Position numbers and translations under genes: made by a program
The notes under the pieces: model-generated
What the model saw: the letters and a program-made list of their open reading frames with translations, nothing else
What the model was told of the DNA's origin: nothing
Database searches by the model: none
In this document: positions 15,147-23,592 of the stretch, piece by piece
Position numbering within the stretch: position 1 is the first letter of the stretch
Layout: every line of letters begins with the position of its first letter
From: Ilumatobacteraceae bacterium
GTDB lineage: Bacteria > Actinomycetota > Acidimicrobiia > Acidimicrobiales > Ilumatobacteraceae
Length of the DNA stretch: 28,093 bases
Assembly: GCA_025463305.1 (NCBI GenBank)
Contig: JAOBWK010000098.1
Span: forward strand, 1-28,093
Reading direction: 5' to 3'

Positions 15147-16808
15147 ATGGAGCCGGTGGAAGCAAGGTCCTATTCGCTTCGCGACTACTCGCGGATCCTG
15201 CGGCGTCGGAAGTGGTACATCATCGTGCCCGTGCTGCTCGCTGTCGGCGCCGGCCTGGGACTGTCGGCAAGGCAGAAGGCTGTCTACGAGTCGAGCGCTC
15301 AGCTGGTCATCAGCACGCGCAACTCCGACTCGGTCTTCGCGACGAACACCCAGGTCGTCAGCAACCCCGATCGGTTGATCGCCACGGAGATCCGCATCCT
15401 CGAGAGCCCGTCCGTCGCCGCGCAGGTGCGTACAGACCTGAAGCTCGACGCCACGGCGCCGTTGGCGGGTGTGAGCGGTTCGAGCGTGAGCGCCACCGAT
15501 GTGGTGCTCGTCACCGTGAGAAGCGGGGACCCGAACACCGCCGCGACGCTGGCGAACGCGTACGCCAAGGCGTACATCGAGGTCAAGCTCTCCGAGAGCA
15601 TCGAGACGCTCAAGAGCACAGCGGGGGCGTTGCAGTCCAAGGTCGATGACCTGCAGAAGCAGATCGATGCGATCGACAAGCAGGTCCTCGATGCGCCGAC
15701 GAGCGAGCAATCGACGCTGCAGGCGCAGCTGGCTCCACAGCGCAGCACCCTGGTCTCTCAGCAGTCCGTGTTCCAGTCCAGGATCGACCAGAGCCAGGTC
15801 GATCAGTCGGTGTCGAGTGGCGGGGCGACACTCGTCGACACCGCGGTTCCGAACGCAACACCCGTCGAGCCGAAGCCGATCCGGACAACGGCGTTGGCGT
15901 TCATCGTCGGCCTCCTCGTCGGATTGGGGATCGCCCTGCTCGTCGACTACCTCGACGACTCCATCCGCCTCGCCGAGGACGTGGACCGTGCCACCGGCGG
16001 GACACCCTCGCTCGGCCGGGTGCCGTACTACAAGCATCCCGACGAGCGCGCGATCGCGATCTCGCGTCCGGCCGACCTGGCGGTCGAGTCGTACAGGTCC
16101 GTACGAACCAGCCTGCTGTTCGCCAGCTTGGACCGACCGATGCGGACCATCCAGTTCTCCAGCTCGATCTCCTCGGACGGCAAGACCAGCACTGCTGCGA
16201 ACATGGCGATCGTGCTGGCTCAGGCCGGTCACAGCGTGCTGATCGTCGATGCCGACCTCCGCAAGCCCCGTCTGCACGAGATGTTCGCAACCACCGGCAC
16301 GGTTGGTTTGACCAACGTGCTGCTCGGAGAATCGCTGAACGACTCGATCCAGCTCGAGGTCGCCCCCGGTCTTGATCTGCTGCCCGCCGGCTCGGTCCCG
16401 GCGAATCCCAGCGAGATGCTCGGCGGTCGGCGGATGCGCGAGCTGCTCGATCAGCTCACCGCGCTCTACGACTACGTCATCCTCGACTCGGCGCCGCTGC
16501 TGCCGGTGACAGACTCACTCGTGCTGTCCGGCCTGGTCGACGCCCTGGTGCTCGTCGTCCGGTCTGGCCGAGACACCACCAAGCAGCTCACGGCTGCGGT
16601 GTCGAGCCTGAAGATGGCGGGGGCTCCGGTCGTCGGCACGATCTTCAACGGTGCCGGCGCCGACAACTCTTATGGCTACAAGGGCTACGGCCAGCGCGGG
16701 TACGGGCAGGCAAGCTACGTCACCTCGGTGGTGCCGAAGCCCGCCCCGTCCGCTCCGGCACCACAGGCCGGCGTCGACCAAGACAGTGGCGCGACGTTTG
16801 TCGACTGA
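15147..16808 (+). CDS. Polysaccharide co-polymerase fused to BY-type tyrosine autokinase (Wzz/Wzc-like, 553 aa)
   Basis: The N-terminal Wzz domain starts with SLRDYSRILRRRKW and has membrane spans at about residues 22-40 and 247-268. They flank an extracytoplasmic region with a coiled-coil stretch (about 150-215). The cytoplasmic kinase follows: Walker A region SSISSDGKTS (339-348), Walker A' VLIVDADLRKPRLH (364-377) and Walker B YDYVILDSAP (441-450). The C-terminal tail holds a tyrosine cluster (Y509, Y511, Y514, Y519, Y524), the usual autophosphorylation site. The SSDGKT loop departs from the usual PGEGKS. Such proteins set chain length and start-stop cycling of Wzy polymerisation. As a one-chain Wzc type without an outer-membrane partner it fits a monoderm cell. 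No matching phosphatase gene lies in the window. Confidence 0.93.
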   Translation: MEPVEARSYSLRDYSRILRRRKWYIIVPVLLAVGAGLGLSARQKAVYESSAQLVISTRNSDSVFATNTQVVSNPDRLIATEIRILESPSVAAQVRTDLKLDATAPLAGVSGSSVSATDVVLVTVRSGDPNTAATLANAYAKAYIEVKLSESIETLKSTAGALQSKVDDLQKQIDAIDKQVLDAPTSEQSTLQAQLAPQRSTLVSQQSVFQSRIDQSQVDQSVSSGGATLVDTAVPNATPVEPKPIRTTALAFIVGLLVGLGIALLVDYLDDSIRLAEDVDRATGGTPSLGRVPYYKHPDERAIAISRPADLAVESYRSVRTSLLFASLDRPMRTIQFSSSISSDGKTSTAANMAIVLAQAGHSVLIVDADLRKPRLHEMFATTGTVGLTNVLLGESLNDSIQLEVAPGLDLLPAGSVPANPSEMLGGRRMRELLDQLTALYDYVILDSAPLLPVTDSLVLSGLVDALVLVVRSGRDTTKQLTAAVSSLKMAGAPVVGTIFNGAGADNSYGYKGYGQRGYGQASYVTSVVPKPAPSAPAPQAGVDQDSGATFVD

Positions 16809-16925
16809 TTCACGCATCGTCACCGCCGCTGCTCCCTGCTCGCGCACAGCGTGGTGGAGATCCCACGGAAAGCCTGTGAGCTGGGGTTATGCAGTTGAAG
16901 CAATTGTTAACAGACGGTGTTGTCC

Positions 16926-16955
16926 TTGAGATCAGAGCGATCGTCGTGGTACGTT
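16926..16955 (+). promoter_or_regulatory. Candidate sigma-70-type promoter of the LPXTG-like gene
   Basis: TTGAGA (16926-16931) and TACGTT (16950-16955) are separated by 18 bases. A start near 16962 would give a leader of about 35 bases carrying the SD GAAAGG. Confidence 0.4.
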
Positions 16956-16996
16956 CGAATGATTCTCCGGACGGGGAGTTTTGAAAGGTGACAACG

Positions 16997-17620
16997 ATGA
17001 AGCGCACATTCCTACTCTTTGCGGGTGTTGCAGCCTTGGCCGGAGCCAGCTTTGGCGCTTCGGCCGCAAGCGCAGCAGGCGCCTACGGCGGCAGCGCATC
17101 TGCCTCGATCAGCTCGGGCACGATTGCCCCCGGTGGCACAGAGACGGTGACGCTGTCGGGCTTCTGCAGCACGACCGTCACAGCCTCACTGTCGAATGGC
17201 ACGAGCTTGGGCACCGTGTCCAGCAAGGGCTTCAGCTTCGGTGCGCCTTCGACGGCCGGTACCTACACGGTCACCGCCACCGGCGACGTCGTGTGTGACT
17301 CCGCCAAGGGCGGCGTCGAGGTTTCGCAGAAGGGCAGCGCAAGCGTCAGCTTCACCGTCGAGGCAGTCGGTTCGGGTGGCCCGGTCCCGAGCTCGACCAC
17401 CGCTCCGGCAGGGACCACGAGCACGTCGACCGCATCCGAGGCTCCTGTCGCCGCAGTGACGACGTCGAGCGTTGCGGCTGCACCAGCGACAGGCGCCCTG
17501 CCCACCACCGGTAGCAACAGCGACTTCACGATGAAGCTCGCCCTGATGCTGCTCGCCGGCGGTGTGGTGCTCCTGGTCGTCGCTCGCATGCGGCGCCAGC
17601 AGCGTGCAACGGTCAGCTGA
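16997..17620 (+). CDS. Secreted LPXTG-type wall-anchored protein (207 aa)
   Basis: ATG 16997 is preferred over an in-frame GTG at 16988 because AAAGG (16984-16988) is 8 bases from the ATG but overlaps the GTG. Residues 1-27 form a signal peptide (MKRTFLLFAGVAALAGASFG, Ala-rich cleavage site). A short beta-rich domain of about 95 residues with two cysteines (FCSTT, VVCDS) follows, reading like a small Ig-like fold (GTIAPGGTETVTLSGFC, GTYTVTATGD). Then come a Ser/Thr/Pro/Ala stalk, the sorting motif LPTTG, a hydrophobic span (LALMLLAGGVVLLVVA) and a basic tail RMRRQQR. Sortase would link it to peptidoglycan. It sits between polysaccharide genes and ends at a very strong terminator, so it is probably well expressed and separately controlled. 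Confidence 0.88.
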   Translation: MKRTFLLFAGVAALAGASFGASAASAAGAYGGSASASISSGTIAPGGTETVTLSGFCSTTVTASLSNGTSLGTVSSKGFSFGAPSTAGTYTVTATGDVVCDSAKGGVEVSQKGSASVSFTVEAVGSGGPVPSSTTAPAGTTSTSTASEAPVAAVTTSSVAAAPATGALPTTGSNSDFTMKLALMLLAGGVVLLVVARMRRQQRATVS

Positions 17621-17637
17621 CCACTGAGATCCTGTTG

Positions 17638-17686
17638 AGTCGGGCCCATCCGGTGGCGAGAGCCGCAGGATGGGCCCGACTTTTTT
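17638..17686 (+). terminator. Strong intrinsic terminator
   Basis: A perfect 14-base stem (AGTCGGGCCCATCC at 17638-17651 against 17668-17681) with a 16-base loop is followed by six T residues. It lies 18 bases after the LPXTG-protein stop and is the only textbook intrinsic terminator in the window. Confidence 0.96.
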
Positions 17687-17752
17687 GTTGCGGCAAGTGC
17701 GGCGAGACTGTTCCTCGGAGTTCGCAGGACGGCACGGAGTGATGGGCGGACA

Positions 17753-19969
17753 ATGATCAAAGGCGCATCGCGGCGAAACCCGGTTGATGGCCGCAGCGCT
17801 CAGCTCGCTGCGATCGTCGCGGGAGTCGCCGGCATCGGCACGGCAGCCGCTGGCGGACATCCGACCGGGTCCACTCTTGTCGACATCGTCCTCATCATCG
17901 CTGGGACGGCGGCCTGCGTGTGGGCGGCGGCGAGTGCGCCGTGGTGGGCTCTCACGCTCGTCGCGATCTTCGCCACCGCACTCGCACCGAATGTGCTGCT
18001 CGCGGTCCTCGGGATCGCCGCATTCGGTCTGGCCGTCTCGATCGGCGCTCTGCGAGTCAACTGGGCCTGGGCACGCTCGCTCACGATCGCACTGTGCGCC
18101 CAGGTGTTGGCCCGACAGCACGGCGGCAAGTTCGGCGTGTCGGCGATCATCGGTATCGCCATGATGATCGCGATCTTCGCGATCGGTGGATGGCGCCGAC
18201 CGAGCAAGGTCCGCCGGCGAGCCATCCGCGTGATGCTCGTCGCCGCTGGGTTCGTCGTCCTCGCCGGCGCCGGTCTGGCTGCGAGCGCCATCTCGGCACA
18301 TTCGACGGTGAACACGGCCAACTCCGAGGCGCACCGCGGTCTCGATCTGTTGTCATCCGGTGACGTCGACGGGGCCCGCGCTGCGTTCCAACAAGCACAT
18401 CAGTCCTTCCAGAGCGCATCAGACAGCCTCACCAAGCCGTGGGCGCAGCCGGCCCGACTGTTGCCGGTGCTCGCCCAGAACCGGAACAGCGCTGCAGACC
18501 TCGCGGAGGCCGCCGCGTCGGCAACCGCCTCGATCGACACGATCCTGTCCGAGTTGAACTTCGACGCCGTGAAGCCCGTCGACGGACGCATCGATCTCGA
18601 CGCCGTTGCGGCTCTCGAGAAGCCGTTGACCGATCTCACCACGGTGCTCGACAACCTCTCGCAGGCCTCGCACGATGCCGCAAGCCCATGGCTCCTGCAC
18701 CTGGTGCAGAAGGGCATCAGCGACCTCGACCGTGATCTGGCCAAGGAGCGGGTGCAGGGTGACAATGCCCTCCGAGTAGTTCGAGTAGTGCCGGACATGC
18801 TTGGCAAGACCGGTAAGCGCGTGTACTTCGTCGCCTTCTGCACCCCATCGGAGGCACGCGGATCGCTCGGCTTCATGGGGAACTTCGCCGAGGTCACCGC
18901 TGATGAGGGGAAGCTGTCGATCACTCGATTCGGCCGCACGACAGCGGACCTCAACCCGGGTGGAGACCCCGACGATCGCGTGATCTCCGGCATGGACGAG
19001 TTTCTCAAGGAGTGGGGTCAATTTGGCTTCAACACCGGCCCCGGCGGGACCGCCGCGCCGGACGTCTGGCAGCAGGTGACGTTCTCGAGAGACTTCCCAT
19101 CCACGGCTCAGGTGATCAGCCAGCTCTACCCTCAGAGCGGCGGCCAGCCGATCGACGGCGTCTTCGCCCTCGACCCGGCAGCGCTCGCCGGCCTGCTGAA
19201 GATCACCGGACCGATCAGTGTCGACGGCATCAACAAGCCGTTGACGGCGGCGAACGCCGAACAATACCTGCTGCTAGATCAGTACCGGGACGCGACATCG
19301 AAGCCCGACCGGGTCGATGCACTCGAGTCACTCGCCAACGCGGCTTCTGACCATCTCTTCAACGGAACGCTGCCAGACCCACGGGATCTAGCGAAAATCT
19401 TCGGGCCGCTGGCCCGCGCCGGACACCTGGCTGCGTGGTCTCCCGTCACGGCGGAAGAAGCCCTCTTCCAGCAGTTCCACGCAGATGACGCCTTGCCAGT
19501 CCTTGACGGTGGCGACGGCATTGGGCTGGCCATCAACAACACGGCTGGCTCGAAGATCGACTCGTTTCTGAGAGTCTCGCTCGACTACTCGAGCTCTCGC
19601 GACTCAGCAAGCGGCCAGGTACGTTCGGTGGCGACGTTGACCATCACGAACACGGCCCCCGCCGCGGGCCTGCCCGACTACGTGATCGGCAGCGTTCACG
19701 GCCTCCCACTCGGAATGAACCGGATGTATCTCACGGTCTATACAGCCTTGGGGTTAACGTCGGCGACGCGCGACGGACAGCCACTCGACCTCACGGCTGG
19801 CGTTGAGCGCGGTTGGAAAACGTATTCAAACTATCTCAATTTCGGCGCAGGACAAACCTCCAAAATCGTCATGAATCTGGCATCCACGCAGCCGATAAAC
19901 GGCTCAGATATCACTGTCATTGTCCCAGCGCTCGCCGTGCCCGCAACGATTCACACTGGTGAGCCATAG
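17753..19969 (+). CDS. DUF4012 multi-pass membrane protein of polysaccharide loci (738 aa)
   Basis: The N-terminal 185 residues hold about five or six hydrophobic spans (near 16-34, 42-60, 64-78, 80-100, 127-147 and 158-182). A helical region with the DUF4012 hallmark AHRGLDLLSSGDVDGARAAFQQAHQSF follows (split across about 193-218). The C-terminal extracytoplasmic part contains the family blocks YFVAFCTPSEARGSLGFMGNFAEVT, RDFPSTAQVISQLYPQ, DGVFALDPAALAGLLKITGPI and DYVIGSVHGLP. Proteins of this family often sit in actinobacterial polysaccharide clusters; their biochemical role is not established. It follows the strong terminator and so has its own promoter. Base composition falls in its last 200 or so bases (AAAACGTATTCAAACTAT), suggesting that the edge of the lower-GC cassette lies inside or just after this gene. 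Confidence 0.9.
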   Translation: MIKGASRRNPVDGRSAQLAAIVAGVAGIGTAAAGGHPTGSTLVDIVLIIAGTAACVWAAASAPWWALTLVAIFATALAPNVLLAVLGIAAFGLAVSIGALRVNWAWARSLTIALCAQVLARQHGGKFGVSAIIGIAMMIAIFAIGGWRRPSKVRRRAIRVMLVAAGFVVLAGAGLAASAISAHSTVNTANSEAHRGLDLLSSGDVDGARAAFQQAHQSFQSASDSLTKPWAQPARLLPVLAQNRNSAADLAEAAASATASIDTILSELNFDAVKPVDGRIDLDAVAALEKPLTDLTTVLDNLSQASHDAASPWLLHLVQKGISDLDRDLAKERVQGDNALRVVRVVPDMLGKTGKRVYFVAFCTPSEARGSLGFMGNFAEVTADEGKLSITRFGRTTADLNPGGDPDDRVISGMDEFLKEWGQFGFNTGPGGTAAPDVWQQVTFSRDFPSTAQVISQLYPQSGGQPIDGVFALDPAALAGLLKITGPISVDGINKPLTAANAEQYLLLDQYRDATSKPDRVDALESLANAASDHLFNGTLPDPRDLAKIFGPLARAGHLAAWSPVTAEEALFQQFHADDALPVLDGGDGIGLAINNTAGSKIDSFLRVSLDYSSSRDSASGQVRSVATLTITNTAPAAGLPDYVIGSVHGLPLGMNRMYLTVYTALGLTSATRDGQPLDLTAGVERGWKTYSNYLNFGAGQTSKIVMNLASTQPINGSDITVIVPALAVPATIHTGEP

Positions 19970-20025
19970 CGGAAGGGTGTACCTCACGCGAAAGGGGGCC
20001 GGCTATGGTTTCCGATCCTGCGGCC

Positions 20026-20040
20026 GCCAACGAGGTTGGC
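20026..20040. terminator. Small hairpin between convergent genes
   Basis: GCCAAC and GTTGGC are exact complements around a 3-base loop in the 127-base gap between the DUF4012 and GT2 genes. It is short and lacks a T-run, so this is only a candidate bidirectional terminator. Confidence 0.25.
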
Positions 20041-20096
20041 CACGTTGGATTCCAGATACGTTCCCGGTGACTACCGCTGGCAGACAACCATCGGTC

Positions 20097-21026
20097 TCAA
20101 TCTGGGGCAAGGTGCCCGAACAACTCCGCCGAGTGGAGCGGGGGCGCTGGCTCCCGGTGGCACCATCGCCACACCTCCGGCAATCTCGCCAACCTCGCTC
20201 TGCGCGAATCGCTCGAGCTATGACCTGCCAGTCCGGCCACGGTAAAGAGAAACATCTCAGCGCATCCGGCCATCAGGCGCCATCGATGTCTATGTAGCGA
20301 CAGCTGGCGAAGAAATGCGTCGACTCGCAACCGCTCGACCGCGGCAGACTCTTGGGCTGGACGCCGCCTCGGTCGGTGGTCGATGACAGCTGCGGGTACG
20401 ACTGCGAGCCTGCATCCCGCGTTGATCGCACGGATGGAAAGATCGACATCCTCACCGTAGGCGAAGAAATCCTCATTGAATCCGCCGAGGGCCGTGAACA
20501 GCTCGTGCCTGACAAATAGGGACCCACCCGTGAGGCGTGGCACAGAGACGACTCTCGTGTGCTGGAAGGCTCTCAATAGCTTTCTGCTTTCGAAGCGCCT
20601 GCGCAGCTTTCGGGAGAGTAGCGAATACCAAAGGAGATAGGCATCTATCTGAAGCACGCCCTCGCGGTACTGGGCTGCGTTCGCCAGGAGGTTGTGCCCG
20701 GCGGCTGATTCCAGGGAATAGAGGAGCTCTCGTACACAACCCGGATGTACGACGCTGTCTGTGCCGATGAAGAATAGAAATTCACCCTTCGCAACGGCGG
20801 CTGCACTGTTGGCACCCGCAGCAAATCCGAGATTCATCGGATTCTCCAAAACGATTGACGGAATAGAGCCGAGATCACTCTCACTCAGACAGCAGCGGCT
20901 TCCGTTGGACGCGACAACTAATTCGGCGTCTATACCGACGCAGGCGATCGCGATACTTTCAGCGAACGAACGCCAGTCTTCCATCGAGGAATTGAAGTCG
21001 ACCACAATAATCGACACGCGAGTCAT
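20097..21026 (-). CDS. GT2-family glycosyltransferase, rhamnosyltransferase-like (309 aa)
   Basis: The fold is GT-A: VSIIVVDFNSS at the start, NPMNLGFAAGANSAA and the metal-site strand FLFFIGTDSVVHPG. In the acceptor half are LTGGSLFVRHELFTALGGFNEDFFAYGEDVDLSIR (a split ED.D base region) and a C-terminal amphipathic stretch. Family members transfer rhamnose or similar deoxysugars onto lipid-linked intermediates at the cytoplasmic membrane. The ATG overlaps the Wzy stop by 4 bases (ATGA), so it is the last gene of the coupled operon. Donor sugar is not evident. The protein's Arg-rich C-terminus and higher-GC 3' end fit the return to host-like composition. Confidence 0.9.
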   Translation of the reverse strand: MTRVSIIVVDFNSSMEDWRSFAESIAIACVGIDAELVVASNGSRCCLSESDLGSIPSIVLENPMNLGFAAGANSAAAVAKGEFLFFIGTDSVVHPGCVRELLYSLESAAGHNLLANAAQYREGVLQIDAYLLWYSLLSRKLRRRFESRKLLRAFQHTRVVSVPRLTGGSLFVRHELFTALGGFNEDFFAYGEDVDLSIRAINAGCRLAVVPAAVIDHRPRRRPAQESAAVERLRVDAFLRQLSLHRHRWRLMAGCAEMFLFTVAGLAGHSSSDSRRARLARLPEVWRWCHREPAPPLHSAELFGHLAPD

Positions 21027-22294
21027 TGTGCTACGCCATCAGTCAGGAAGGCCGAACCCGTGAAGCGAGGCGTAGCATTGCTAGCGTTACTCCGAGTTCT
21101 TCGCCGCACCGCGCTCCCTCGCGAACAACAAATCACGGCGGCAAACAGAACTGATGTGTAGGACCAGTAGATGGTGTCGAACAAAAGGCTCGCTACTAGG
21201 AATGTCCCCAGAAGGAGACCGACCTGCGACTGGACATCTCGCGCCGTCGAGAATGCTCGGGTTTGCCGACGAACGCGGACCGCTATCGCCCAAACTAGGA
21301 GGGCCCACGGAATAATACCTAGATCAAAGAGGCCTGTTACAAACGCATCATCGACTGATGAAAAGGAGCGAACTGCGCCCGAGGCTCTCACCAGCTGTCC
21401 GAGCGAGCCAAGGCCCCCGCCAACCAGGATGTGCCCTATCGGCCTCGAGGGGAAGGCTGCCGCTGCAAACACCAACCCATCATGTCGAACCTGCCAGGAC
21501 AGATCGGACTCCTGCTCCCTGCCGATCGAATTCAGCACTGACGTGCTCTCAAAGCCGGTGGTACTAAAGTAGAACGCTGGGACAATCGCCATGATCGCAA
21601 CAAATGCGAGGAGACGTCGCCTCAATCGCATCGAGGCTGTCCTCCATGTGAGGTCAGCCCGAAACGCATAGAGACCGAAGAGTGCGACGAGAATCATACC
21701 CGAGACAGACCCCGTTGACACCGCACCGGCGAAGAGCAGCACGAGTAGCATCAATTTGCCAACCCAACGGTGCCCTACGATCCTCCCGGCAACTGCTGCG
21801 CCCAAGGCGATCTGAATTGACGAGACTAGGGGGTGTCCAAGCAGACCTGACGATCGAAAAGTCGCCGATGGTAGCCGTACTGATGTCCCAAACCATTCGC
21901 TGTAGAAGTTTGACCGTAGAAGACTCTCCGCTAAGCAGATAGTCGCGCACGTCACGCCAGCGATGAGCATGGCCCGCCGAACGTAGATCCATGACGGTTG
22001 AACGACCACCATCGCCGCGACGGGTAGAATCAGTTGCATGCCCGCGCTGAGCGATCCGCCCATGCTTGCTTGCAACAGCAACCACAGAGCACACGCGAGT
22101 ACAGTCGCGTACAGTCTTCCTAACGAGCGAACCCCCAGAAGTGCGGACAGTAACAAAAGAATGGAAGCACCGACTTCCAAATGAAAGGCCGCAGTGATTA
22201 CCGAACCCTTCACACTTTGGAGGGGCACGGCAGCGACCAAGACAAGAAGGGCAGTCGTGCAGACCACCTGAAATCTGTGTGGAGTTGCGTTCAT
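21023..22294 (-). CDS. wzy: Wzy-type O-antigen/exopolysaccharide polymerase (423 aa)
   Basis: The protein is hydrophobic throughout, with roughly ten to twelve predicted spans (for example FQVVCTTALLVLVAAVPL, ILLLLSALLGV, MLLVLLFAGAVSTGSVSGMIL). The largest outside loop, near residues 245-310, contains RHDGLVFAAAAFPSRPIGHILVGGG. This matches the PF04932-like loop in which Wzy polymerases and O-antigen ligases bind the lipid-linked chain (S.SGM, then G.G). Sequence conservation is weak, as usual for Wzy, so the call rests on topology, that loop and its place between a Wzx and a GT. It would join flipped repeat units outside the membrane. It overlaps both neighbours by 4 bases. The gene is AT-richer than the flanking regions. 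Confidence 0.85.
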   Translation of the reverse strand: MNATPHRFQVVCTTALLVLVAAVPLQSVKGSVITAAFHLEVGASILLLLSALLGVRSLGRLYATVLACALWLLLQASMGGSLSAGMQLILPVAAMVVVQPSWIYVRRAMLIAGVTCATICLAESLLRSNFYSEWFGTSVRLPSATFRSSGLLGHPLVSSIQIALGAAVAGRIVGHRWVGKLMLLVLLFAGAVSTGSVSGMILVALFGLYAFRADLTWRTASMRLRRRLLAFVAIMAIVPAFYFSTTGFESTSVLNSIGREQESDLSWQVRHDGLVFAAAAFPSRPIGHILVGGGLGSLGQLVRASGAVRSFSSVDDAFVTGLFDLGIIPWALLVWAIAVRVRRQTRAFSTARDVQSQVGLLLGTFLVASLLFDTIYWSYTSVLFAAVICCSRGSAVRRRTRSNASNATPRFTGSAFLTDGVAQ

Positions 22295-23592
22295 GTTCCC
22301 GCCGCCGAAGTGATTTCAGAATGTACTCGGGAGAGAAAGTAGCCGGCCATCGCGATTAGACCAATCGCGGGCGTCAGAACCATGAGAATCTGCCGATCCG
22401 GTGAGCTCACGGCAGTATGTGCTCCGACCGCCACGAGCACGCCAACGAAAATCGCCACCACTCCTGTAAGGCATGCATATATTTCCGCACGAGATCTCCC
22501 CAGCACACTCAGAATTATAGTTCCAGGGGCCGTGAGTCCATGTACGCAATTGGCGATCATGAGACCCACGGTCAAGGCTATGTATCCTGTGAGATTTACC
22601 CCTGCCGCCCGACCGGCCACTGCTGCAAGGAGCATCGAGGCGATGGCCGAGACTGCCATGATGGAGACAAATCGTCTCTGGGAGGCGCGATAGACCTGGG
22701 AATAGGTGTGGCCGTCCCTTCCCGTCAATTGAGCCATAATCCATGGCGCGATCGTCAACCCCAGCGTCTTCGGAATGGCAGCGTAGCGCGCAGCGAGATC
22801 ATAGGTTTCCAGCCTCGAGGGCGATACCAGCACAGCGAGGTACCATCTGTCTCCTTGCGTGAGGACGAGGCCCGCGACCATGGCAGCAGCCCTGGCGCGC
22901 ATGAACCCAGTCCAGTTTCTCGTGTCAGGCCGGATGTCCTCGGTCACCGCTGCAAATTCCGCCGAGACGAGGATCGCTACGAGCAGAACCGCCGAAGACA
23001 CGATGATCGGCACGCTGAGCGCCCAAAGGCCCCAACCCGCCCAAAGGGCGAGAGCGCTGAGCAAGCAAACCATTGCACCATACGAACCCAGAATTACCGC
23101 TCGACGGAGCAGTCGTCCACTGAACACGAAGAGAGAGCTCAGGGCGAGAAACACCGACCTGAGTACACAGCCCAACGTTGTTGCGCCCCACACAGCAGCG
23201 ATCATTCCGAGCGAGGCGGGGTGGCGAGTTTGGGTAGAATTCTGCACAAGAAGAACGCCCAGCCCCAACACAGCCGTCAGAACCGTCCCAATCACCGTCA
23301 TCCAAGTTGCGCGCACCGCTGCTTGCCTCGACGGCCCCATCGCGTCGACCGCTCCGAAAAGATAGGGCTGAGCTCCCAGATCCAGCGCGCCCGAGATCGT
23401 CACGAGCGCACTAAGCGTGACCCAGATGCCATAGCTATCGGCTCCAAGGTTTCGAATGGCAATGACCGGCAGGACCAACAAAGGTAACGCACCCGAGAGC
23501 TGACCGACCCCGATCAGCAGCTGCGCTCTACCGTCTGTGCGCCGTGCGCCCCCTCGTCCAGCAGCGCTACTCAACTCTGAGCCTGCGTTCAA
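22291..23592 (-). CDS. wzx: Wzx-type polysaccharide repeat-unit flippase (433 aa)
   Basis: About twelve hydrophobic spans occur along 433 residues, beginning LLIGVGQLSGALPLLVLPVIAIRNLGADSYGIWVTLSALV, the characteristic first helix pair of the MATE/MOP-superfamily Wzx and MurJ relatives. Wzx moves undecaprenyl-linked repeat units across the cytoplasmic membrane. The start is uncertain: TTG 23592 would overlap the preceding gene by 26 bases, while TTG 23574 would overlap it by 8 and has an AGG at a reasonable distance. There is no ATG or GTG near the N-terminus. The stop overlaps the ATG of wzy. Hand count of one 60-base line (22501-22560) gives 50% GC, well below the host-like genes. Confidence 0.9.
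   Translation of the reverse strand: MNAGSELSSAAGRGGARRTDGRAQLLIGVGQLSGALPLLVLPVIAIRNLGADSYGIWVTLSALVTISGALDLGAQPYLFGAVDAMGPSRQAAVRATWMTVIGTVLTAVLGLGVLLVQNSTQTRHPASLGMIAAVWGATTLGCVLRSVFLALSSLFVFSGRLLRRAVILGSYGAMVCLLSALALWAGWGLWALSVPIIVSSAVLLVAILVSAEFAAVTEDIRPDTRNWTGFMRARAAAMVAGLVLTQGDRWYLAVLVSPSRLETYDLAARYAAIPKTLGLTIAPWIMAQLTGRDGHTYSQVYRASQRRFVSIMAVSAIASMLLAAVAGRAAGVNLTGYIALTVGLMIANCVHGLTAPGTIILSVLGRSRAEIYACLTGVVAIFVGVLVAVGAHTAVSSPDRQILMVLTPAIGLIAMAGYFLSRVHSEITSAAGT

Noticed and set aside
15120..16277. Minus-strand 385-aa frame opposite the Wzz/kinase gene
   Set aside because: No recognisable motif. The plus strand has Wzz spans and Walker motifs in order.
20005..20070. Short reading frame with an upstream GA-rich stretch between the DUF4012 and GT2 genes
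   Set aside because: Only 21 codons and no recognisable sequence. The gap is better explained as a convergent intergenic region.
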